This document shows, one piece after another, positions 7,381 to 17,600 of a stretch of 64,000 nt of DNA (its first letter is position 1; every line of letters starts with the position of its first letter). A program made the position numbers and the translations under genes. Below the pieces are notes generated by a model that saw nothing but the letters and a program-made list of their open reading frames with translations, did no database searches and was not told the origin of the DNA. The stretch is from Frigoribacterium sp. PhB160. Its GTDB lineage: Bacteria > Actinomycetota > Actinomycetes > Actinomycetales > Microbacteriaceae. The stretch spans positions 845,564 to 909,563 of the forward strand of contig NZ_RKIE01000001.1 in assembly GCF_003751785.1 (NCBI RefSeq), read 5' to 3'.

Positions 7381-8061
7381 TCAGTACTTGATGGTCGCCA
7401 GCGCGTCCGAGACGGGGACGTCGCCCGACACGGCCTCGAACTGCGTCCGGACGGCCGTGCCCTCGGTGATCGCCGTGGCGATGATCTCGGCCACGTCGGC
7501 CCGGGGGATCGTGCCGCGCTCGACGGTCGTGCCGACGGCCACCTGGCCGGTGCCCGCGTCGTCGGTGAGGCCGCCCGGGCGGACGATCGTCCACTCGAGG
7601 CCGTCGCGGCCCCGGAGGTCGGCGTCGGCCTCGCTCTTCGCGCGCAGGTAGACCTGGTAGACGGCGTCGTCGTCCTCGGCGGGCAGCTGCGCCGCCTCGG
7701 GGTCGAAGTCGTCGGTGCCGATGGCGGAGACCATGACGTAGCGCGGCACGCCGGCCGCCTCGGCGGCGTCGGCGAGCAGGATCGCGCCGTCGCGGTCGAT
7801 GGTGAGCTTGCGCTCGGCTCCGCTGCCGCCTCCGCCGCCGGCGGCGAAGACGACCGCGTCGGCGCCGTCGAGGTGCCCCGCGAGGGTCTCGACGTCGGTC
7901 TGCTCGAGGTCGAGCACCAGCGCGCGGGCGCCGGCGGCCTCGAGGTCGGACGTGTGGTCGGGGTTGCGCACGATGCCGACGGGGTCGTGCCCGGCGTCGG
8001 CGAGTCGGCGTTCGAGGAGCTGGGCGATCTTGCCGTGCCCTCCGGCGATGACGATTCTCAT
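7381..8061 (-). CDS. NAD(P)-binding Rossmann protein (atypical SDR)
   Basis: 226 residues. Opens MRIVIAGGHGKIAQLLERRL, a GGxGxxA dinucleotide-binding turn of the atypical short-chain dehydrogenases (NmrA/YwnB-like NAD(P)H-binding proteins), followed by an Asp/Glu-rich second strand and DAVVFAAGGG. The RYVMVSAIGTDD and VYLRAKSEAD segments supply the Ser and the YxxxK-like pair (Tyr, Lys spaced as in VYLRAKSEAD), and EWTIVRPGGLTDD is the typical core. Substrate unknown; many such proteins are redox sensors or act on quinones/flavins. TTCGAT is 6 nt upstream of the ATG, a weak leaderless promoter. Encoded toward ackA, divergent from the SRP RNA. Confidence 0.85.
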   Translation of the reverse strand: MRIVIAGGHGKIAQLLERRLADAGHDPVGIVRNPDHTSDLEAAGARALVLDLEQTDVETLAGHLDGADAVVFAAGGGGGSGAERKLTIDRDGAILLADAAEAAGVPRYVMVSAIGTDDFDPEAAQLPAEDDDAVYQVYLRAKSEADADLRGRDGLEWTIVRPGGLTDDAGTGQVAVGTTVERGTIPRADVAEIIATAITEGTAVRTQFEAVSGDVPVSDALATIKY

Positions 8062-8067
8062 GCCCCC

Positions 8068-8073
8068 ATCGAA
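8068..8073 (-). promoter_or_regulatory. Possible -10 element of the NAD(P)-binding protein gene
   Basis: TTCGAT on the minus strand, 6 nt from the ATG at 8061; poorer match than the others (second base T). Confidence 0.35.
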
Positions 8074-8106
8074 CGCCCCGTGTCGACGAGCACGCTCAGG
8101 AGCCGC

Positions 8107-8112
8107 TAAACT
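8107..8112 (+). promoter_or_regulatory. -10 element of SRP RNA
   Basis: TAAACT, predicted start at about 8119, which coincides with the 5' end of the SRP RNA fold. Confidence 0.6.
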
Positions 8113-8118
8113 CGTCAG

Positions 8119-8208
8119 CGGCTCCTCACGTGGTGCCATCCAGGCCAACTCCCCCAGGGCAGAGATGCAGCAAGGGCAACCGGGCTCTGGCAGGTGCGTG
8201 AGGGGTCT
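8119..8208 (+). ncRNA. ffs: Signal recognition particle RNA, small bacterial type
   Basis: About 90 nt folding as one long hairpin: 5' CTCCTCACG pairs with 3' CGTGAGGGG, and the apical part holds CCCAGGGCAGAGATGCAGCAAGGGCAACCGGGCTCTGG, split here as the conserved CCAGGGC / GCAGCAAGG / GGGCTCTGG blocks that form the Ffh-binding symmetric and asymmetric loops and tetraloop of domain IV. It matches the small (4.5S-like) SRP RNA of actinobacteria. The 3' flank TCTTTCCTTTT is the most T-rich stretch nearby and probably ends transcription. Confidence 0.92.
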
Positions 8209-8671
8209 TTCCTTTTGCCCCCGCCGTGACCCCTGTTCGTGGGGTCCGCCCGGGCTGTGACGGATCGTCATCTGTGCATAGGATGGCGCCACGGCGGAGC
8301 ACCACCGCCTGCACGACTCACCACCGTGCCGCCCGACGACCCACCACCGTCGGACACCCGAGAGCGGCGCCGATGCCGCCCGAGCGTCAAGGATCAGGAC
8401 GATGAGCCCCTCACCCCGGCACGTCAGCAGCACCGGGCGAACGCCCTCCCGCCACCGGCGGTAGGACGTCCGCCCCTCCGTCGTGCCCGCGGGCTCATCG
8501 GCGACGGGACGGCACCGCAGCAGCACCGCACCGCCACAGCAGCACCACAGCACCGAGCACCACAGCACCGATCACACGACAACTGAACACACGCAGGACG
8601 CCCCCCGCCTCACCAGCGGGGGGTCCTCAGGATCAGGCGGCGGGCACGTCCCGCCAGGAAGAGGCAGGCAC
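8209..8671 (+). other. 463-bp gene-free leader of the giant surface protein gene
   Basis: No convincing gene. From about 8510 to 8590 the plus strand is A/C-rich and G-poor, with a direct repeat of CACCACAGCACCGA. A hairpin at 8596-8626 (GGA + CCCCCCGC paired with GCGGGGGG + TCC, 2-nt bulge, 7-nt loop) and a second one GGCGGG-CACGT-CCCGCC (about 8638-8654) precede the ribosome site AGGAAGAGGCAGG. The layout, an unstructured stretch followed by two hairpins directly before the ribosome site, looks like a long regulated 5' UTR, but it matches no riboswitch I know. Confidence 0.45.
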
Positions 8672-11600
8672 ATGCGAGGTCATGTGACCACGGACGACAC
8701 CCGCGGGCGTCGCATCCACGGAGGGGCCCTCGGGCTCAAGATCGCGGCGACCGCCGCGCTCACCGCGCTCGTCGGGGCGCTCGCCGTCGTGCCGGCCCAG
8801 GCCGCGACGACCGACCTCGCCGAGGCCGAGGCGTCCCTGCTCAGCGGCAGCGGGATCGTGGCCCTCGACGACGTGGCCGCCCTCCGCGGGGCCTACTCGG
8901 CGACCGGCGCCTCCGGCTCGCTCGGGGTCGTCCGCCCCGGCCTCGACCTCGCCGTCGTCAACGCGCTGGACGTCGGCCTCGGCAGCGTCCGCCTCCTCGG
9001 CGGCAACGGCATCCTCACCCTCGGCGTCGCCGGCCAGTACGCCAGCTCGACGCCCACCGGCGCCACCGCCAGCGCGGGCGCCATCGGCGCCGACGGCGCG
9101 ATCGCGGTGAGCAGCGGCGCGCCCGGCACGGGCGCCACGCTCGACCTGAAGCCCCTGCTCAGCTCCGTGCCCGCCACGGCCGGCGTCCTCAGCGACGTCG
9201 AGCTCGGCCTCGGCGCGCTCTCGTCGTCCATCACCGAGACCCGCACCGCCGGCGGCGCGACCACGTCGACCGCCTACCAGGTCGCCGGGGCCCGCTACAC
9301 GATGACGAGCCCGGCCGTCTCCGCCCTCACCTCGTCGCTCCAGGCGACGGTGACCGGCACGAGCGACGGCATCAACGGCCTCACGGGCCAGGCCGGGGCG
9401 CTCGACCGCGCCGTCGCCGGCGTCCGCGGCCCGCTCGAGTCGACCCTGCGCGCCGTGAACGGCCTCGGCCTCGTCGTCGTCGAGACGCCGACCGTCTCGA
9501 CCACCGTCACCGTCGACCTCAGGTCGACCGTCACCGCCCAGCTGGCAAAGCCGCTCACCTCGGGCCCCGTGACGATCACGCCGAGCTCCGGCCAGGTCGT
9601 CGTCGACCTCGGCGCGCTCGACGGGCTCGAGCCGAACACCGACCTGCTGAACCCGGCCCAGGTGACGGCGATCACGGACGGCATCACCGACATCCTCACG
9701 AACCAGCTGCCGACGGGCCTGACGACGGCGATCGACGCGGCCGTCCGCGCCACGGCCGTGACGGTCGACCTCAAGGTCGGCGTGGCGGTCCCGGTGGTCC
9801 TCGGCGCGGCCGTGCGCGAGTCGCTCACGGTGCAGGTGAAGACCACCCTCGGCGCGCTGCTCGACGGCACCACCCAGGCCAGCGCCGTCACGGTCGGCGG
9901 CACCGGGCTCCTCACGACGCTCACCGGCGGCCTCCTCACCGGAGCCGTCAGGGGCGTCGTCACGAGCACCCTCCTCCCCCTCGTCGGCGACGTGTACCGC
10001 CCGCTGCTGACCGGCAGCGGCCTCGCCGCCACGACGACCGCCGTCAAGGCGGTCACCGGCGCGACGATCACGACGCTCGCCCCCCTCACGACGCTCCTCC
10101 GCCAGCTCGTGACCGTGACGATCAACGCCCAGGACGGCGTCGGCTTCCGCGACGCCCGCGGCACCGACGCCGGCTCGACGAGCGTCCACGCCGTCAGCCT
10201 CCGCGTGCTGCCGGCGATCCTCGCCGCCCGCGTCGACCTCGCGACGTCGACCGTGCGCGCCGTGCCCTTCGTCGGGCTCACGGTCGCCACGCCCACCGAG
10301 GGCCAGCAGTTCGTCGTCCCGACCGCCGGCGCCACCCGCACGGTGACCCTCACCGGCACCGGCGAGCCCGGCGCCACCGTCCGCGTCGAGGTGCCGGGCG
10401 TCGCCCCGGCCACCGGCGTGGTCGGGGCCGCCGGCGCCTGGAGCGTCGCGGTCGCCGCCGTGCCCGCGGGCACCTACGCCGCCGCCGTCACGCAGCTCGT
10501 CGGCGGACAGGTCACCGCGACCGCCACGCGCGGGTTCACCGTCGTCACGCAGCAGCCCCTCACGATCACCGACCCGGTCGCCGACCGCGTCTTCACCGTC
10601 CTCGACGGCACCTCGACCACCCCCGTCACGGTCTCGGGCCGCGCCACGCCCGGCGCCACCGTGGCCGTCTCGCTCGGCGGCGGCCGCACCGGCAGCGCCC
10701 TGGTCGGCACCGACGGAGGCTGGACGACGACCATCGCCGACGTCCCGGTCGGCTCGTACACCGCCTCCGCCACCCAGTCCCTCGGCGGCGACACCTCGGC
10801 CGTCGTCACGCGCGGCTTCCGCGTCGCGGCCGGCGCCGCCCTCGCCCTGACGAGCCCCGCTCCCGGCACGACCTACCGGGTGCCCGACGCGTCCTCCGGC
10901 CAGGACGTCGTCGTCGCCGGCACCGGCCAGCCCGGCGCCGTCGTGGCGGTCGCCCTCGGCGGCCGCACGCAGGAGGCCACCGTCAGCGGCGGCGGCGCCT
11001 GGTCGACGACCTTCACGGCCGTCGGCCCCGGGTCGTACCCGATCAGCGCCCGCCAGACCGTGGGAGGCGCCACCAGCGCCCCGCAGACCACCGACGTCAC
11101 CGTCACGGCCGCCGACGCCGTCGTCATCACGTCGCCCGACCCCGCCGTGCCCTTCGTGCTCGCCGACCCGTCGTCGACCACCCCCGTCACCGTCAGCGGC
11201 ACCGCCGACCGCGACGCGCCCGTGCGCGTCGACCTCGGCGGCGGCCTCGTGGCGACCACGACCGCCTCCGGCGCCGGCGCCTGGTCGGTGACCTTCGCCG
11301 CCGTCCCGGTCGGCGCGGACCGCACCGTCAGCGTCACCCAGACCGTCGCCGGCGTCACGTCGACCCCGGTCACGCAGCCGCTCGTCGTGCGCGCCGCGGC
11401 GCCGCTGGCGATCCTCGCCCCCGACGCCGGCGCCTCCTACCGCGTGCCCACGGCGGGCTCGACGACCACGGTGCCGGTCAGCGGCACCGCCGCGGTCGGC
11501 GCGTCCGTCACGGTCTCGCTCGGCACGGGCGTCGCCCCCCGCACCGTGACGGCCACCGACGGCACCTGGTCGGTCTCGTTCACCGGCGTGCCGGTCGGCG

Positions 11601-14600
11601 GCCGGACGATCTCGGCCACGCAGACCGTCGGCGGGACGACCTCCCCGGCGCAGACGCGACCGATCGCGGTGGTCGCGGGCCAGCCCCTCGTCATCACGAC
11701 CCCCGCGGTCGACGCGACCGTCACGGTCGCCGGCGCGGACGACGTCGTCGACGTCGTCGTCACCGGCACGGCCGACCCCGGCGCCCGCGTCGACGTCGGC
11801 CTGGGCGGCACGCTGCTCGCCTCGACGACCGCGGACGCCGTCACCGGCGACTGGACGGCGACGATCACCGGCGTGGCCGTCGACCGCTACACGCTGGGCG
11901 CCACGCAGACCGTGGGCGGCGTGACGTCGCCGATCGTCAGCCAGGGCCTCGTCGTCGCCGCCGGCGCCCCCGTGGTCATCACCCGTCCCGGGGACGACCT
12001 GCAGGTCTACTACGTCGCCGGCACCGGCGGCACGACGCCCGTCGTCGTGACCGGCACCGGCCAGCCCGGCGCCGTCGTGACGGTGGCCGTGGGCGACGAC
12101 CGCGCGGCCGACGTCGTCGTGCCCGTCTCGGGCACGTGGACGGTCTCGGTCCCCGGCGTCCCGGTCGGCTCCTACGTCGTCTCCGCCTCGCAGTCGATCA
12201 ACGGCACGTCGGCCGACGCCGACGAGTCCCGCGTCGTCGTCGTCGCGGTCGGAGGCGACGTCGTCATCCAGACGCCCGCCGCCGGCACGCGGTACCTCGT
12301 CTCGGACGCGGACGGCACGCGCTCGGTCACGGTGAGCGGCACGGCCGTCTCGGGCTCGGGCGCGGACCCCGAGGTGCGCGTCGTCCTCGCCGACGGCACG
12401 GGCGCGACCCGCACCGCGACGGCGCCCGTCGTCGACGGCGCGTGGACCGTCGCCTTCGACCTCGTCGGGCCGGGCGACTACACGCTCGGCGCCTCGCAGC
12501 GGCAGGGCGGGCTCACCCTGCCGGCCCCGCAGGTCGCCTTCAGCGTCGACGCCTCGGAGGCCCTGGACGTCGTCTCGCCGACCGAGGGCCAGGAGATCGC
12601 CGTGACCGGCGACGGCGACGACGCGCCCACGGCGACCGTGCCGTTCTCCGGCACGGCCGCGCCCGGCGCGGTCGTCACCGTCGTCGTCGGCGGCGTCACC
12701 GCGCGGGCCACGGCCACCGCCGGCGAGGACGGCCTCTGGTCGACCTCGCTGAGCGGCGTCCCCCTCGGCCAGCGGACCGCCACCGTCACCCAGGCCGTCC
12801 CCGGGTCGACCCCGTCGGCCGCCGAGACGCGCCGGTTCGTCGTCGTCGAGGCCGACGACGTGCTCATCGACAGCCCGACGCAGGGCACCGAGTACGTCGT
12901 GGCCGGCCCGGTCGTCACGCAGGACGTCCTGCTGCAGGGCACGGCCCAGGGCCTCGCCCCCGTGACCGTCCGCCTGGACGGCGTGGTCGTCGGGTCGACC
13001 GTCGCCGACGGCGTCGGCGCGTGGAGCTGGCTGCTGCCCTCCGTGGCCGACGGCGACCACGTCGCCACGGCGACGCAGGTCGTCGGCACGACGACGCAGA
13101 CCACCGCCGAGCGCGCCTTCTCGGTGCGCGCCGCGACCGCCGCCGTCATCGAGGCCCCCGAGCCGGGCGACGTCGTGCTCGTGCCGAGCGCGACCGCCAC
13201 GACCGACCTCACCGTGCGGGGCACCGCCGAGCCCGGCGCCCTCGTCCGCGTCGACCTCGGCGACGGCGTCACCGACACCGTCCGTGCCGACGGCGTCACC
13301 GGGAGATGGACCGTGGAGTTCGACGAGCTCGGCGTCGGCGGCCGCACGATCTCGGTCACCCAGACCGTCGGCGGCTCGACCTCGTTGCCGGTCACCCAGG
13401 TCGTCACGATCGAGGCGGCACCGCCCGTCGTCGTCAGGACGCCTGCCGTCGGCGACGTCTCGGTCGTGGCCGACGCCGTCGTGACGACCCCCGTCGTCAT
13501 CTCGGGCACGGCCGTGCCCGGCGTCGTCGTCTCCGTCGACCTCGGCCGGCCCGGCGTGCCGGTCACGACCGACACCAGCGACCCCGTCACGGGGGAGTGG
13601 TCCGTCACCGTCGAACTCGCCGCCGGCACCTCGACGGCGTCCGTCACGCAGCTGATCGACGGCAGCCCCTCGCCGGCGACGACGCGCGTCGTCGTGGTGG
13701 AGGCCGCGCGGGCCGTCGAGGTGACGGCGCCGCAGGTCGACGTGCCGGTGGTCGTCGCCGACCCGGCGGCGACCGTGACCGTGCCCGTCGCCGGCACCGC
13801 CGACCCCCGCGCCACGGTCTCCGTGACGATCGACGGCGGCGCTCCCGTCCCCGCGACGGTCGACCCGGTCTCCGGCTCGTGGGCGGTCTCCCTCCCCGGC
13901 GTCGGCGTGAGCACCGCCCCGCACGTCGTCTCGGTGACCCAGTCGGTCGGCGGCACGACCTCCGCGCCCGCCACGGTCGACCTCGTCGTCCGCGCCGCCG
14001 CGCCCCTCGACGTCGACGCCCCGGCGCCCGGGGCCGTGGTCACGGTGCCCGACGCGCTCGCCACGACCACCGTCACGGTGACCGGCACGGCCGAGCCCGG
14101 CGCCCGCGTCCGGGTCGACCTCGGCGACGACCGGGTCGTCTCGACGACCGCCGTCGACGGCGTCTGGACCGTCTCGGTGCCGAGGGTGCCCGTCGGGCGC
14201 CACGAGCTCAGCGTGACCCAGTCGATCGGCGGCACGACGTCGCCGGCGCTCACGCAGCTCTTCGTCGTCGAGTCCGCCGCCGCCGTGTCGATCGACACGC
14301 CGAGCGACGGCACGGTGCTCCGCCTCGCCGACCCCGCGTCGACGACGACCGTCACCGTGTCCGGCCGGTCGGCCGCCTCGGTCGACGTCCTCGTCGCGCT
14401 CGCGCCGGGCCGCACCACGACGGTGCGCTCGAGCCCTGCCGGGGTCTGGACGGCCGTCTTCGAGGGGGTGGGCGTCGACGACTACGCGATCCGCGCCTCC
14501 CAGACGGTGGGCGGCGCGTCGTCGACGCCCGTCACGTCCGGCCTCTCGGTCGTCGCCGCCGACGCGGTGCGCATCGGCTCGCCGACCCCCGGCGCCACGA

Positions 14601-17600
14601 TCGTCGTCGTCGACGACGAGGCCACGGCCGACGTGACCGTCTCGGGCACCGCCGAGCCGCGCGCGCCGCTGACCGTCTCGATCGGCGGCCGGAGCGTGCC
14701 CACGACCGCGAACGGCGACGGCGCCTGGTCCGTCGTCGTGACCCGCGTGCCCGTCGGCACCGCCGTGCTGAGCGTCACGCAGGCGGTCGGCGGCACCGTG
14801 TCGGCTCCCGTCACCCAGGGCCTCACGGTGGCGCCCGCCGACGACCTGACCCTCACGGCGCCCGGCCGGGTCATCGTGCTGCCCGACCCGGCCGGCACGA
14901 CCGACGTCGTCGTCGCGGGCCGGGCGCAGGCGCTCGCGTCCGTCGCCGTCACCCTCGGCGACGGTCGCAGCTCGACCGTCGACGTCGGGTCCGACGGCAC
15001 GTGGCGGACGACCTTCGCGGCCGTGCCGGCCGGCGAGTACGTCGTCGCGGCGCGGCAGACGGTGGGAGGCGCGACCTCCGACGTCGTGTCGCAGCGCCTG
15101 ACCGTCCGTGACGGCGCCGCCCTCGTGGTCGCCGCCCCCGCGGACGGCACGGTGGTCGCCCTGCCCGCGACCGGCGACACGACGCCGCTGGTCTTCTCGG
15201 GCACGGCGGAGCCCGGCGCCACGGTGACCGTCGTCCTCGGCGACGGGACCACCGCGACCGACGAGGCGGACGACGACGGCCTCTGGACGGTCACCGTCCC
15301 GGGCGTCGCCGTCGGGGACGTCGCCGCGGAGGTCACCCAGACGATCGACGGCCGCACGTCGTCGCCGGTCGCCGTGGACCTCTCGGTGGTCGTCGCGGCC
15401 GCCCTGACCGTCACCACCCCGCCCGAGGGCAGCTCGTTCACCGTCCCGACCGCCGCGGGCAGCACCGACGTGGTGCTGACCGGCCGCGGCCAGCCCGGCG
15501 CCGCCGTCGCGGTCGTCCTCACGGGCGACGAGACGACCACGGTCCGCACGACGGTGGGCGCCGACGGCACCTGGTCGGCCACCGTGCCGGCCCTCGGGGT
15601 CGGCGACTACACGGCGACCGCCACCCAGACGGTCACCGGCGGGACGACCACGCCCGTGGTCCGCGACTTCGACGTCGTGGTCTCGGTCGGCGTCGCCCTG
15701 ACGGCCCCGCGGCCCGGCACGACGATCGTCGTGATCGACGCCGCCGCGACCGCCGACGTGCCCGTCGCCGGCAGCGCCCGCCCGGGGGCGACCGTCACGG
15801 TCTCGCTCGGCGGCCGCACCGCCACGACGACGGCCGACCCGCGGACCGGCCTCTGGTCGACCACGGTCCTCGGCGTGCCCGTCGGCGAGCAGGTGGTCTC
15901 GGTCGTGCAGCAGTTCGGCGCGGTCACCACCTCGCCGGTCACGCAGCCCCTCCGGGTCCGGGCGGCGGCTCCCGTCGTCGTGGGCTCGCCGCGGGCGGGC
16001 GCGGTCGTGCCGGTCCTCACGGCCGACGACCGCACCGACGTCGTCGTCTCCGGCACGGCCGAGCCGGGAGCGACCGTCCGCGTCGACCTCGGCGGCGGCC
16101 GGGTCGCGACGACGACGGCGGGGACGGGCGGCGCGTGGACGTCGACGTTCGACGACCTGCCGGTCGGCTCGTACACGGCGACCGTCTCGCAGCAGCTCGC
16201 CGGGGCGACCTCCGCCGCGGTGACGAGCACCTTCAGCGTCGGCGTGGCCGCCCCGCTGGTCGTCTCGGCGCCCGACCCGGGCCTCGTGATCACGGTGGCC
16301 GACCGCGACGACACCGTCCCGGTGACGGTCTCGGGCACGGCCCAGGTCGGCGCCATCGTCCGCGTCGACCTCGGCGGCGGCCTGTTCCGCACCGTGCGGG
16401 TGCCCGAGTCGGGCGCCTGGTCGGTCGTCCTCGACCGCCTCGCGGTGGGGGAGTACCTGATCACCGTGACGCAGACCGTCGACGGGCGCACTTCGCCGTC
16501 GCTCTCGCAGCGGCTCGTCGTGGCGGCCCTGCCCGCCGTGACGATCACCGACCCCGTCGCGGGCGAGCCCGTCACGACCGCCGACCCGTCGCGCACCGCG
16601 CCGGTCACGGTCACGGGCACCGCGGCCCCCGGCGCGACCGTCACGGTCGACCTCGGCGGCGGCCTCTCGGCCACCACCACGGCCGACGCGACGACGGGCG
16701 CCTGGTCGGTCGTGGTCCCCGGCGTGCCGGTCGGCGACCGCACGATCACCGTGACCCAGGTGCGGGGCGGCCTCACGGGCGACCCCGTCACCCGGCCCCT
16801 CGAGGTCGTGGCCGCGCAGCCGGTCGTGCTCCGTGCGCCGGTCGACGGCACCCGCGTGGTCGTCCTGGCCGTCGGCGACGTCGCCGACCTCGTCGTCACC
16901 GGTCGGGCCCAGCCCGGCGCCGTCGTGACGGTGCAGCTCTCCGACGGCCGTTCGGTCGACCTCCCGGTCGGCCCCGGCGGCACGTGGACCACCACGTTCG
17001 GAGGCGTCCCCACCGGCCCCGCGACGGTCACCGTCCGCCAGTCGGTCGACGGCACCACCTCGGCGCCCGTGACCTCGACGGTCACCGTGGCCGTGGCGGC
17101 CCCCGTGGTCGTCCTGTCGCCGCCGAGCGGCTCGGCCGTCACGGTGCCGACCAGCGGGTCGACCACCGCGGTGGTCGTCACGGGCACCGCCGAGCCGGGA
17201 GCGACCGTCACGGTCGACCTCGGCGGCGGCCTCACCGGCACCGGCACGGTCCGGGGCGACGGCACCTTCACGGTGTCGGTGCCCGGGGTCGGGCCCGGCA
17301 GCTACACGGTCGGCGTCACCGAGACCGTGCCCGCCGGCACCACGCCCGCCGTCGAGCAGCCCCTGAGGGTCGTGGTCGCCGCCCCCGTGGTGATCCGCCA
17401 GCCGGCCGCCGGCACGACGATCACCCTCGGCGGGCCCGACGCCCGCACCGACCTGACCGTCTCCGGCACCGCCCAGCCGGGCGTCGCCGTGACGATCGAC
17501 CTCGGTGCCGGCCGCACGGCCACGGTGACCTCCGACGCCCGCACGGGCGCCTGGTCGACCGTGTTCCGCGACCTCCCGGCCGGGCGCTACGTCGCCTCGG

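Noticed and set aside
8239-8586. 115-codon plus-strand frame in the leader of the giant gene
   Set aside because: Pro/Arg/His/Gln-rich translation of an A/C-rich region, atypical codon use, no ribosome site.
8596-8654. Possible riboswitch (mini-ykkC-like pair of hairpins)
   Set aside because: Two hairpins near the ribosome site are present, but the loops lack the conserved ACGR pattern; kept only as an unclassified leader.
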